A stretch of 64,000 nt of DNA from Cyprinodon diabolis. Taxonomy: Eukaryota; Chordata; Actinopteri; Cyprinodontiformes; Cyprinodontidae. Position 1 is the first letter of the stretch. Each line of letters begins with the position of its first letter. The stretch lies in assembly GCA_030533445.1 (NCBI GenBank), contig CM060069.1, forward strand, positions 33,032,337-33,096,336, read 5' to 3'. The position numbers and the translations under genes are program-made. This document shows positions 34,291 through 47,005 of this stretch, one piece after another. The notes beneath the pieces were generated by a model. That model did not search any database and was not told where the DNA came from. It saw only the letters and a program-made list of their open reading frames with translations.

Positions 34291-36508
34291 ATAGAAAAAA
34301 ATGTGTATATATGTGTGTTTGTGCAGTAATTTTTTAATGGAAGGTATGCAAACCTTTCCCAAAAAGATACTGTAATTTGTGCATCTCCCAGAAATCACAA
34401 CAAAAGACAGTTCCAGACAACTAAATGTAATCAATTATTCATGAGATTTAACTGCTCTCAGATGTGTCATTAGAGAAAACAGACTGCAGGAGGAAACAAG
34501 AAACAAAAAAAGAAAACAACAAAAAAAGATGATGTGTTTGTGTTTAAACCATGAACTGTTTATGCTGTGGGGGAACCTCTATCGTTCTCATTACCCAGAG
34601 TAGCACTCAGTGTAATCAGTGCTCTCTGTCTGGCAGGCGACTTACAATAAATTCAACATGAACCTCATCTGCTTGATTGACTGACAGCATCGGCAGTTGC
34701 ATCACATTCCAAGCAGCTCAAAGATTGGCGGACAGACTTAGTGAAGTGATATTGAACCTATTTAGTTGTGGTTATTAAATAAAAAACAGCAACAGAATAT
34801 TTGAAATTTCTTATAAAAATGATCAATTATTGAAAATCATTGTTTATCAGTGAAATAAAACTTTTAATTCTTTACATATGTCTAATTTATATCTTATGTG
34901 GAATTTAGGCTTCATTTTCTTTTAAAAAAGGCTAAACGTCTCGAATTCTGTAATGTATTCTAGTTTGATTATTATCAAATATACTGTAGAATTAAAGATT
35001 TCAGATAGATAAGATATACAACAGCAAACCAATTATTACTTACAATGAGGTGGTTTATCTGCCAAGAAAAACTATGAAAAACAAACAAAAAAAAACTTAT
35101 CTGTAAAGAAAACAATAGAAAATTCACCAGAAATCAGTTCTGTTCATATTGAATGTTGTCCAGGTATCAGTTTATTTACTTCATTCATCCTTCACATGTT
35201 TTGAACATAGCATGTAGATATATATGCTTGAAGACAAAGATATTGTATATTTTAACATAAATATAAAAACTTTACTTTAACACACTAACCCTAACCCTCC
35301 TTGTAGGTGTTTTATTATTAAACTAGATTAATAAAAACACACTATAATGCTGAGATCTAAATGCACAGGACATACTGAAATAAATGCATGTGAAATAAAT
35401 GCAAATGTTTCAGATTCTAAGGTTGAATCAATAAAAAAATCAGGTAGTGTCTTCAAGTTCTAAAACCATCTGTTCTTGCTGCTACTGCGTTTTTTATTTT
35501 TACTGCCGTGTGGTGCTATTTGCACTGCTAGTGGCTTTTAAACAGAGCTGTGCCCTAAACATGTGCTCTGCTCATGACCACTGACAAAGCAATCCATTTA
35601 TGTGTGAGGTTCCATATTTATGCATTGAAGAGCATCACAAATACTGTAGTTGTCTGGAAGTGCTGTTTTTAGGAAGATTACATCTATGTTTCTCAACAAT
35701 TGTTCATTTCATCAGGAAATTTCATAGGAAAACATATGATGTGGAATAAAATTGGATAATTTAAATGGTCTTAATGAAAAAAATGCTGTCCAGAGATTTC
35801 TTCTCAGTATACATATTTTGTTCATCAATGCAATGATGAATGAATGAATGGGGGGGTATTGGTAAAGCCATGCCTTTTCAAATCATTTTATATATGAAAC
35901 ACTTCTAAAGAAAACCGGGAAATAAATGTTTCCATAATAACGGCGCATTTCCCATTAAGTATCAGTTAGTTGTTCTCACCTTAAACGATGTCAGACACTC
36001 AAAGTTGTCGTGAAATATCAAAGAAAAAGCACAGATAGGAGGAACAAATTGCAATTGTCTGTACAATCCCATATTTCTGTGTTAGAGCTCTGTAATTCGT
36101 CCATTACAGATTTAGGATTCCCGACTGTCTGATAAAATCTTTCAAGTAATGGACCATTTTCAACCAATTGCTGCATTTTACGTCAAGATATGGAATCTAG
36201 GAATCTCACTGTCTGAGTGTTAGTGTCTGTACATGTGCTACGTCTGATTAAGTGCATATGTAAGTGAGTCTAGTTTGTGTAACTCTTTTAACTCATCAAT
36301 CTTTAAGTGGGGATTCCCAGTAAAGCCTCCATTACAAGTTTTCTAAGATGGCACCTCCCCACATGTCAAAAACAGTAGAACTTTGGTACAATTCCTTCAA
36401 AATTGAAAAGATAAAAAAAAGATACTCATTTCCTCTATATTCTGATGAATTTCAAACTGGTCTGACTGCTCTTTAGGTCTGACTGCTCTTTTTTTAAGGC
36501 CAATAATT
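34291..36508. other. Non-coding sequence with a possible regulatory block
   Basis: Mostly AT-rich. A more balanced block at about 34560-34745 ('gattgactgacagcatcgg' near 34675) resembles neither repeats nor coding sequence and could be a conserved non-coding element. Two telomere-like CTAACC units at 35285-35298 are too few to mean anything. Confidence 0.35.
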
Positions 36509-36710
<202 letters not shown>

Positions 36711-39212
36711 TGGGTCTGTTTATAAGAGATCAGATTAACTGTGTTTATACAGAAGTCTTACAATGTCCAATTTTGAGGCCTAGAGTCGCTTCCAAAGTTT
36801 TATTGCAAAACAACATTAGCCAAAACTCTACTCAAACAGGCTGGAATAACATTAGACTCCTGGCAGTATTATCTTATTGAGCAGTCTATCAAGAGGAATT
36901 GGGGACAACTAAAGGGGGCTCTGTGATTTTTAATGGCACAGGAATACGTAAGTTTGGATTTAATGGGTTGGAATCAACAAAATGGCTTTGCAGAAAATAT
37001 ATCCCCAAGATGGTCTCTCAATTCAATATTAGCAGGCTTTTTGAAGATCTATGAATGAAAATACCATTTTTAATGGCTAGATAAATTGATTTGTTAAATG
37101 AATTCCTTTTAAATTACAGCAAGCTCTTTCATTTCCAGAGCTGACTCTGCTAAAGTACTCTCATTGAAAAACACAGTCTATAAAGCAATTTTCAAGCCTT
37201 AGTTCAAGAAATATTACCCTATATGGAGCCACTGTACATAAGCCCTATCTTTAAATTAATCACACTTTACTGGGTATACACTAAAGCAGAATATTAACAC
37301 TGGGTACTTTATGCAGAAATATATTGTTCTTTACAAATAAAATCTTTTATCATTAACAACTCACAAAGGCTGTACGTGGTTTAATGTACGTGGTATTTGT
37401 TTTTGCGCCTTATAGAAAATATGTTTCATTAGTTCTGAAACACAATAGGCAAACATGAGGGTTTAACAGACACATCATAATCCTAACCCTCCAAATTTGT
37501 ATTTGGCAAATATATATAAGAAATTCTTTTCGCTTGTTAATCCTGAGTAACGGTGAAAGAAAAGAAAATGAATTACTAACTTATTTTTATTCAATAACCA
37601 CAATAGTCAAAAAATAATTTGTACTATATGAACGTTACTTTGTAAAAAAAAATATATTTATTTGGCTTCAGACATTCTTCATTCCATAGAAATATTTGGA
37701 AAAAGTATTATGTAAAATAAAGAATATAGCTTTAATGTAAGACATTATTGTATCCATGCCTATAAAGTAAAAGTTTTTCAAATCTCTAAATGCAGTTTAA
37801 ATACATATTGAAAAAATGTATATGTTTCACTGAGAATTGCAAGAGTTATTACATGCATTTACGTGCAAGCAGACAATGGGAATGGAGATTTCTGTCATCA
37901 AGTTGTACTCTCTACCATGACACAGTGGGAAAAGTAGTTGACTTGCAATCCAAAGGCTAGTTTCATATATTTAGTCCATTTACTTTATACCTCACTTATG
38001 TATCGCCGCTTCAAAATTCATGAATGCTACACAATGTCAAAGCAAGGACTCAGCAGTAATCTTATGTTCTACAGAGAATCAACCTGAATGACACATCCAA
38101 AAGGTTGAAAAAGTAAAACTGCTGGACTTTAGTTCTTATGTTTGAAGACATTTTCCTTTCTGTCCAAAGAGGATCCTTAGCTATAGTAAGGGAGAAGTTC
38201 CAAGCTTTCATCTTTTTGTGAGGCTCCATTTAGCACATTTGAATTCATATTTAGAATAGACTCCCCTAAACAGACAGGCGTTGTTACTGTCAATAGCCAG
38301 AGATACTAGTAGATGTTTCAATCACCTGCCGGAAGGTATAAATTAGTTTGAAATTGACTGGGCATCAAACTCAAAACTGCATTTTATGTTTTCAAAAGTT
38401 AGTATGTAAGGCTTTCCTCTCTGTAAATCTCTTTTGATTTAAATGGCTTCTTTAACTCCTCCATTAAACAAATGTTCTTTATCCAAAATACTTTCCACCA
38501 GCATACAGCTTTGACAGGGATTTAACTCACTCCAGCATTCCAAATACTGAAATGGGCGACATAACAGAGAGGTTGGCTACTTAATCTGACTGATTAAGCT
38601 ATTAGCTATATTACTAAATAGACGCTCTCAGACTGTGAAAAGCCAAAAACACTCCGCTGTTGATGGCTGGGCAGTTAGTATGAAATACTGGAAAAATACA
38701 GAGCAAGCATTGCCAAAATGTGCTGTGTTTATAAAATGGTGCACTTCACATAACAAGGGAGACAAGGGGGTCTTGAATACATTACAAATAATAAGTTAGA
38801 GGGCTTGATGCCAAAGTACATTAGGGTAAGAGATTAACCAAAAATAGTAAAGATAATTAAATATTACAGCTAAACCAAAATGGTGAAGTGGCCATGGTTG
38901 TTTATGGGCTTAGATATCAAAACAGAAAAATATGTGCATTATGTGTTAACATCCATTATGAGGAGTTTGTCTTCTGTCAATTAGAGTAACAACGAAACAA
39001 CTTGCATATGTAGTTTCGGCTGCATGTGTGAGTTCACAGCAGCAAATAAAATATTCTAGAGCAAATTGAAAGTGAACAGGTTCAAAATGCTAAACTTTGA
39101 CCAGTGAGCCATCATGTCACATCTTTCATTTATTATGTCATAAGGGCTGGATGGTCATAAGCTAATGTCTGCCTGATTAGACTTCACTTCCTCTAACGAC
39201 TCACTTTTGACA

Positions 39213-39216
<4 letters not shown>
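36711..39216. other. AT-rich sequence, one possible SINE head
   Basis: At 37920-37965 'cacagtgggaaaagtagttg' plus 'acttgcaatccaaagg' resembles a decayed tRNA-derived SINE head. A L1-like impression around 36860-37130 was not strong enough to annotate. Confidence 0.35.

Positions 39217-39274
<58 letters not shown>
39217..39274. repeat. (AC)29 microsatellite
   Basis: Uninterrupted AC repeat of about 58 bp. Confidence 0.97.
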
Positions 39275-39275
<1 letters not shown>

Positions 39276-39744
39276 ATCTTACTAATATTAGTTGGTCCTT
39301 TGAGAATTGTATAAGCCAAAGTGAGTTTGTGTGGTGTGATACTATTCCTTGACAGGTTTATCTGGATTTTTTTTTTCATCACAAGTGAGCATCAAAGAGT
39401 GGCATGCACAGGAAGCTAAAAAATTATAAACTTGAGATGCTTGACAAGTACTTTCCTGTGTTCAATGTCAAAAATATCAACAAATTACAGGGAGAATAAA
39501 GGGTGATACTAGCAAATTATTGCAGCATATAAAGGTCTATTAAATACATTGGTATACTAATAAACAGGCAATTTATTTTAGTAACACAGTTCATTCTATG
39601 AAACACTATACATATTAAGTTCGACACAGATTGTTTCTGTAAGCCTTGATATTGGTGTCTTATTACAATTTTACATTCAATGCCAATGGAAACAAAACAT
39701 TGTAGATTAGATTAAAAAATTAAACCAATAATACCATATAGTAC

Positions 39745-39749
<5 letters not shown>
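39275..39749. other. AT-rich sequence, nothing recognised
   Basis: Between two microsatellites; no frame or repeat end of note. Confidence 0.5.

Positions 39750-39816
<67 letters not shown>
39750..39816. repeat. (TA)33 microsatellite
   Basis: Alternating TA for about 67 bp. The 300 bp that follow (39817-40116) hold nothing recognised. Confidence 0.96.
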
Positions 39817-39819
<3 letters not shown>

Positions 39820-40116
39820 AAGTTCATTTTGTTAGGAGTAACAGAAAAATTAATGTAAGTCTTTTTTTTTGGCTTGAAGGCGGCTTGTTTCACACCTCTG
39901 CTTGGTGTTGCTGACTCACTTGATGCATGCTCCAGTGCTACTGCGGTCTTGCTATGGTAACTATACAAATACAGGAAGATTAAAGTGTAAAACACGGAAA
40001 TAGAATACAATAAGCCAGCTGGGGGCTACAAGTGGAAAACATTTAATGCATATACTTTAGATTGAGTAAATGGCATAGAAATTTTCAGGATGATCTTATG
40101 TGACTACAGTAGGCCC

Positions 40117-40648
40117 CCTTTAAAGCTGCAGTGTGTAATTTTCAGCGACATCTAGCGTTAAGACTGCAGACCGCAGTGACATGAACATGTCCCCCCCACC
40201 GCTCCCCCCCCCCCCCCCCCCCCAACAGTACGGCGAGTGTTACGGGACAAAATGTCTTCCACGACGTCCGCATGATCTACCTTCTCCGGTGTGGAGGTTT
40301 GTTTACATAGATAATTTTACAGATAGTATTTCATTAGTCTGTGTAGGGTATAGATTTCAGTACCGTCTCAGTTCATCTCTCTCAACTTGCCGTAGTTACT
40401 TTCGAGCATAATGGGCGATCTCGCAATCGCTAGTTTGTTGGCTCTGCGCTGCCGTAGCGCAAAGATGTCTGCCTCCATGGCTGCGAGACTCACTCCTATG
40501 TAATTATAAATAACGAATTCTAAGGCAACGCAAATATTAAGGTTAAGAGGCTGAGCTCGTAGATGATGATAAATAACATAGTTATGTATAACATATTACA
40601 TTTCTGACTGTATATCCCTGTAATTATTACACACTGTAGCTTTAAAGG
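40117..40648. mobile_element. MITE-like non-autonomous DNA transposon
   Basis: The left end 'cctttaaagctgcagtgtgt' and the right end, reverse-complemented 'cctttaaagctacagtgtgt', form an inverted repeat with one mismatch in 20. The 532 bp interior is GC-richer than the flanks and has no transposase. A 20-base C run at 40204-40223 interrupts it. I could not see an unambiguous target duplication, so the superfamily is open. Confidence 0.7.
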
Positions 40649-40763
40649 TGCTATTGATTTTATAAAGTAGCATTTTGAGAGTGGTTATAAACAATTAGTA
40701 TTTTTATCAAATACAGATGGGAGCCACAATTTGTAAGATTTTGAAAAAACAAAGAAGCTTATA

Positions 40764-41895
40764 CACTCACTCAAGATGCTGGAAGCATTCCTCAGGGAGT
40801 TTGGTCCATATTGACATGATGGCATCACACAGTTGCCGCAGATTTGTGGGCTGCACATCCATGATGCGAATCTCCCGTTCCACCACATCCCAAAGATGCT
40901 CTATTGGATTGAGATCTGGTGACTGTGGAGGCCATTTGAGTACAGTGAACTCATTGTCATTTTCAAGAAACCAGTCTGAGATGATTCCAGCTTCATGACA
41001 TGGCACATTATCCTGCTGAAAGTAGCCATCAGAAATTGGGTACATTGTGGTGATAAAGGGATGGACATGGTCAGCAACAATACTCAGGTAGGCTGTGGCG
41101 TTGCAACGATGCTCAATTGGTACCAAGGGGCCCAAAGAGTGCCAAGAAAATATTCCCCACACCATGACACCACCACCACCAGCCTGAACCGTTGATACAA
41201 GGCAGGATGGATCCATGCTTTCATGTTGTAGATGCCAAATTCTGACCCTACCATCCGAATGTCGCAGCAGAAAACGAGACTCATCAGACCAGGCAACGTT
41301 TTCCAATCTTCTATTGTCCAATTTCGATGAGCTTGTGCAAATTGTAGCCTCAGTTTCCTGTTCTTAGCTGAAAGGAGTGGCTCCCGGTGTGGTCTTCTGC
41401 TGCTGTAGCCCATCTGCCTCAAAGTTCGACGTACTGTGCGTTCAGAGATGCTCTTCTGCCCACCTTGGTTGTAACGGGTGGTTATTTGAGTCACTGTTGC
41501 CCTTCTATCAGCTCGAACCAGTCTGGCCATTCTCCTCTGACCTCTGGCATCAACAAGGCATTTCCGCCCACAGAACTGCCGCTCACTGGATGTTTTTTTC
41601 TTTTTCGGACCATTCTCTGTAAACCCTAGAGATGGTTGTGCGTCAAAATCCCAGTAGATCAGCAGTTTCTGAAATACTCAGACCAGCCCTTCTGGCACCA
41701 ACAATCATGCCACGATCAAAGTCACTCAAATCACCTTTCTTCCCCATACTGATGCTCGGTTTGAACTGCAGGAGATTGTCTTGACCATGTCTACATCCCT
41801 AAATGCACTGAGTTGCCGCCATGTGATTGGCTGCTTAAAAATTAAGTGTTAACGAGCAGTTGGACAGGTGTACCTAATAAAGTGGCCGATGAGTG
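40764..41895 (-). mobile_element. Tc1/mariner DD36E-type element, copy 1 (end deleted)
   Basis: TA flanks both ends (40762-40763, 41896-41897). The right end matches the copy at 59597-60800, including the 'taataaagtggccgatgagtg' end zone (one base different). At the left only 'cactcac' remains before the sequence jumps into the transposase C-terminus: 89 bp present in the other copy are missing, taking most of the left inverted repeat, the stop codon and about the last 20 residues. The element therefore cannot be mobilised now. Confidence 0.88.
40767..41747 (-). pseudogene. DD36E transposase pseudogene, copy 1
   Basis: From ATG at 41747 the protein opens MGKKGDLSDFDRGMIVGARR (helix-turn-helix start), then meets TGA inside a DLLGF-x-RTTISRVYREW block, then a one-base excess in a seven-A run, after which the frame resumes at MARLVRADRRATVTQ (41530). 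A one-base loss near 41299 separates that frame from the catalytic part. There the first aspartate is intact (AWSDESRF), followed by YFQQDNVPCH and NPIEHLW, with 36 residues between the second D and the E. The C-terminus is lost to the end deletion. So three frame lesions plus a truncation. Confidence 0.85.
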
Positions 41896-41897
41896 TA

Positions 41898-43994
41898 GTT
41901 GATTTAAGCAGGAGTAAAGGAAGTGTTGAAAGGGTTAGTGCTTCTGAAATAGAGAATTCGATCAACCGTAAAACCAAGCTGCTAGTGATTTTGGATACAC
42001 AAAAAGATCCTGCCACATGAGCAAAGTGCAGTTCTTTCTGTTTCTGTCATTACCACATGGATATTTTAGCTATTGTCATGTGTCTTCTCAGACTTCATCT
42101 CTTCACTTTGACAGAGACAGTAAAACTTCAACAGCTTTTCACCTTGTGGTATAAAAATCGGTAGAATGGCTGTCAGAAATAGTTCCCAGAGTACAATTTT
42201 TTTCAATAATGCTGTCTGACATGAAAGAGGTTTGCTGTGTCCTGTCATGCTGATCTTGTGTCATTTTGCATTTCATCCAAAAACTTTTCTGAAAGGCACA
42301 TTTTGAAGATAATTGGCTCTAAGCCAGGAACTGGGGAGTAATGCAGACTGAGCCTCACAAAAAGGCAAAATAAAAAGGCAAGAAGAAAACACTACAACTT
42401 CTCTAAAAGAAGTCTGTGTCCTTGTAGACGAGTGGCGACAAAGGCAAAGATGAAGCGTGCCTCAATCGTGTGCATGTGCGCCTTCAAGTGTGTGCATGTA
42501 CTTGGCAGTTTTTTCGGCATTTGTATTTATTGCCCATGACATTGTGAAAGGACAGTCCTATCCGTCTTTCTTGAAGCATGATTTGTTGTTGTGGAATGGA
42601 TTCATACACAAACCACTTGCTCCCAAAACCCTGAAAGTTTATTGCCAGGGGACAATAGCTTTCCTCCTCTCTGTTTAAATTGTAATTCCCAAAGCTTTCC
42701 AACCAAAAAATGAAAATGTTGAATACAAGCAAGAAATATTGATTATCTAGAGGCTTAAAGTATTGTGGTAATAACTGATGCTTTTAACACATAGTAAATT
42801 GTTGCCATCCGCATAGAAAGCAAAACAAAACAATTAAATACATTCAGATTTTGCTCCCAACGAAGTGAAAATGTATTGGGTGCATGGATTACAGGAAATG
42901 GGTTAGTCACAAGTTAATGATTATACATTGGAGATTCAATACGTAAAGAATAATTAGTGTTTAAACTTTATTTAATAGTTTATTCAAAAGTAAAAACATT
43001 TACTTTACTGTGAAAAATTGTAAATATTTGGTGTTTTCCCTGTAATAAAACCTTGTGTCTTGCAATGTCTATAAATGATTGTTGCTGTGATGCCCATTTT
43101 TATATTGCATCTATGTTGTGATGAAGAGTGCCAAATTGACAGTTTGATATGCTGCTTAAGGATTGAGTCAATAAATGTGCTTTTATGTTTCCTGTCTGTA
43201 ATCATCACTTCTATATATAAACTTGAAAGTTCAATACATAATTTATGAAATCCTCCTCATAGTAGTTATTAGCATTGGTATTGCCAGATGATTCCTTTGT
43301 TGAAAGACAAGGCATGTGGATGACATAGCAGGATGTTGATGAAGTAACCTTATTAGTTGGTTTTGCTGCAGCTTTGAAACATGTAGCAATTAACCAATGC
43401 AATTAACTCCAATATTATTTATACAGCATATTTTAAAACATCTAAGACTACGGAATATGCTTCAACCTATTAAAGTAAAACTGGTTAATTAAAAAAAATA
43501 ATGAGTTTAAGTTTTTTTATTATTAACATACCTAATATTTGCAATATTTTTTTCCTCTCAAAACAATAAGATTACATTAAAATATCCCACTTTTGGTTTT
43601 GCATGGCTTAGTAGCAGAACAGACATACCATATGCAGAGGCTGGGGTCAGGGTTGGTTCTCAGCACAGCTGTTCAGACTTGTTAAGCAAACCCAGGGCCA
43701 ATTGCTGCATGTCGAACACTTCTTCCTGTATACCTACTAAAAAAAAGCCCTCTTAATTCCCAACCTTATCATACTGTTTTGTTTTGTAGTTTTTCTTTTC
43801 AAGTAGGTAGAATATTTTTTACATAATTAATATATGTAGATCCCCATGTTGATACACATATGCATTTCTGTCTCTTTATATCAAGAGAGAGAGAGACCAA
43901 CTTATTTTACAGTAAGGGGTTTGCTAAAAACAGACTGGTTCCAGTGTACAGTAAGTGGGGTTCTTCTCAACCAAGCAGTTTTTGCTCATGTTTT
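41898..43994. other. AT-rich sequence, nothing recognised
   Basis: Only short frames without known domains. Confidence 0.45.
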
Positions 43995-44110
43995 ACAAGT
44001 GGCAGCATGGTCTAATGGTTTGGGAGATTGTCCCATTATTAATAGATAACAGCCTGGTTCTGTACAAAATGCATTTTCCCTTAAGCAACGCACAGAAGCA
44101 TAGCCTGCTT
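43995..44110 (+). mobile_element. Decayed tRNA-derived SINE head (tentative)
   Basis: 'tggtctaatgg' (about 44007-44017) fits the RNA polymerase III A box TRGYNNARNNG. A weak B-box-like 'ggttctgtacaa' follows about 45 bases later at 44056. The text resembles a tRNA-like SINE head ('gcatggtctaatggtttggg') known in fish. The cloverleaf is not intact and no tail was found, so this is not a working tRNA gene. Confidence 0.35.
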
Positions 44111-46770
44111 CGTCACTGTCAGCCATGCAGCAGCACCACTTCCTTTGGACTTCTGATTGCATAATCCACTAGGACTAATGGGTTATTGTGAAGCTTAATG
44201 GCAAGTCGTAGCCCTTGTGACCATCCACAGGGCTTAAACTAAGAATTTAAGCATGTTATTAAATATCTTAGAAAGAGGGAATGTCAGCCACAGAAAAATT
44301 TGCAGAAAATAACTAACTGGAACAAAGTTAGTGTTACTACAACTCGGAAGTAGTTGGTCCTTGCTTTGGCCACTCACGTTCCAAAAATACAAACAGATAA
44401 ATGATAAAGAAAACAATGAAAATGAACCATGAAAACAAAACTCCTCCATGTAAAGTTTAACTTGCAAACCATGGGTTGTAAAGCAATATAAGACATAACA
44501 CCCACACCATGGTTCACAACATATTATCAAGTATCAAATCAAAAAACAGGCTTTGTATCTTTGCAGCGTTTTAAATATTTACATCTTATGCAGCTTTACA
44601 CATTTTTTGAAATGAAAACAACAATAAATATTTTTTTTTTATGTTAGTAGAGATGATGAATTAGAAAATCTGCTGTTTTCGAATGTAAATTTGGACAGGC
44701 TTAGTCCGATGGACTAAGTGTCAGAGAATATTAACTTGTCACACATGCTAAATCAGATATGGCTCTGTACTTTGGCTTGGACACCAACACATAAAAAAGC
44801 TTGTGGCCTCAACCATTGGTTTGCAAATTTCGCAGCATGTTTTTCATTATGCTCCTTTTGGAAGGCAAATCTTCACCCTAGACGTTTGTTTTGTAGCCTC
44901 AACAGGCTTTCTATATGGATTGCTTTACATTTCAACCTGGGGATTCTTACACAGAGTAAAAGCTGCTAATAGCGAGTTTTTAAGTGACATTAAGAGATTT
45001 AGGCCCTTAGCACTAAGACCCGAACAGAACAAGTCAGTGCTGTGTGCAATAGATCTGTATGAGCAGTTAGGTCTGGGTTTTACGTCTGTCCCCCAGGAGT
45101 CTGACGCTGCTGATGGAATGTCGAAAAATGAAGGGAACCATAGAGAGGCCAGTAGGATGAAGGTGGTTTAAGGGGGGTGCAGGTCAGCTGGAAAGGGAGC
45201 GCCTCCTTGGCTTTGGAGGTTTAAACACAGACCATAGCAGGAGCGCTCAGGCAGGGACCAAGTTCACTTCATATAGCTCAGGAATTTGCAATCCAAGGGG
45301 CAGTGACTTCAATGGAGGATGCTCCATTGAGCCATACATTACATTTACACCTTTTATATATATTCATCTGAAGCAGTTTAATGTTTCACTTTCAGCTAGT
45401 GAAGAACTTTAAGCACAAACACTTGAAATGAAGAAGCATTTTTATAACGTAAAGTAATGTAATCTCTCAAAACCATTGTAAATATTTGGTTGGTGGTAAA
45501 ATAAGGCTCTAATCATTTCCCTTGATAATGAAACAACATTACAGAATTGTTTATCAAAATAAAGATATCAGATTTAAAGAAGACTAAGATGTACTAAAAT
45601 AACATGACAATGTTATGAAAATACACAAAACGCAGGGAAAAAAACATAAGCATATCAGTAGAACCAGGCAAAATCATGCCTGTATCTCAAGTGTTCATCT
45701 GTCACATTTCTTCAACACCATAACAAGAAGGCTGATCTGTCATGCTGATAACACAAAGCATTCAGTAGAGCACACTGCCCCTCCAAACACACACACCCTC
45801 ACACATATGCATACACACACAGGATAATCTGGCAGAGGTAGTATTAAGCTTCTGCTTAAACTTGACTATTTTTCTTTTTCAGCATGATGAGCATTCCACA
45901 CACCAACATCAGAAACACCTCCAATATGGAACAAGAAACACAAAGAATCATAAATTATGACATGCCAGCAACACTTTCAGGCCTTAGTTTTGTTGCTGTT
46001 GTTTTAGTATATGTGTTACTAATGTGTTAATCATCTTAAAGTGCCTCAAACAACACATATCTACTTTCATATTTCCTCTGCTTTTCCTCCTTGTGGCCAT
46101 TATGTTGCAGCTTATCAACATATTTCATTTAAAAAAGAACATGGGCATCGGTTTTTCATGTGATTATAACACAGAGTTTGTAAAATGTTATTTATACAGA
46201 TAGGATTGGAGGAAGGGCAGTTGCAACTTTTTTTTTTGGCTCATGTGATTTACTAGTTTGCAAACAAAAAAAGTTTCCACTTGTCCTCTACGTGGAAATT
46301 AACAATAATACAGCATTTCTCAATTAATTTCTCTATTTCCAAAGCAACTTCTGCAAATGAATGTTTTGAAAACAGCTGCAATAAATAAGAGGGAATACTG
46401 AAATATAAAAAAAAACAAGTAACTTACTTTCCGCCAACAATGCTGCATGTATTTCAACCCATAGCAGGTAAAACACAAAAAATAGATAAATAAGAAAGAC
46501 AAGAAATTTCAAGAGGAACAGAACTAAGACTCATCCTATCCAAACAATACTCAAAAAAGTACTGTTAGAACAAAGCTGCTACCATGAAGCTGTTTGAAGA
46601 AAGCCCTCTATACATACCGTAACAATTTAATGTTCGTGTCTCATAGATTAAACCTTTTCCAAATACCACCTTTCAGCATATTCCTCCTCCATTGAGTAAT
46701 TAACACAATTTTCAAATATCGGATATTTGGATGAGCTAGTCAGTACTTGACTGTTTTTTTTACAAAATAC
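44111..46770. other. AT-rich sequence, nothing recognised
   Basis: A 122-codon frame at 44803-45171 has no recognisable domain. CA-rich text near 45780-45825. No repeat ends. Confidence 0.4.
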
Positions 46771-47005
46771 TTTATTACTCTGTCATGATCTTGGAACCAA
46801 TGACTAACATGATTACTAATTTCATTCACCTGCCTAGCTCCGCCCAGTTTCTTATTACCGCACTTCTGTGTTACCTGCTCCAGTCTCTATTTAACCTGTC
46901 TTCCTCCAGTCATCAGTGCAAGATTATTCGAGCCTTGATGAAAAATGTAATGAAGTAGTTTTACTTTTACTTAAGTACATTTTTGGAGTAAGCTGCCCAC
47001 CTCTG
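46771..47005. mobile_element. Composite repeat remnant (LTR-like piece plus hAT-like end)
   Basis: 46781-46945 starts 'tgtcatgatc' and has GC-rich 'ctccgcccag' and 'ctatttaacc' blocks, resembling the U3 part of a fish gypsy-type LTR. It is flanked on both sides by sequence typical of a hAT-like repeat: an 'agtacttgactg' part on the left (46742) and 'acttttacttaagtacattt' leading to an end 'gcccacctctg' at 47005 on the right. This suggests an LTR fragment inside an older hAT-like repeat, but neither boundary nor target duplication is clear. Confidence 0.3.

Noticed and set aside
34048..34434. Tyrosine/isoleucine-rich minus-strand frame
   Set aside because: Direct product of the (TA)n and GATA microsatellites.
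35285..35298. Interstitial telomere repeat
   Set aside because: Only two CTAACC units, expected by chance.
36860..37330. L1-like reverse-transcriptase relic
   Set aside because: Fragments vaguely recall L1 C-terminal text, but no ordered set of motifs could be read.
43995..44110. Functional tRNA gene
   Set aside because: A box present but B box and cloverleaf pairing fail; best seen as a SINE relic.
44803..45171. 122-codon plus-strand frame
   Set aside because: No recognisable domain, no splice or Kozak support, length within chance for AT-rich DNA of this size.
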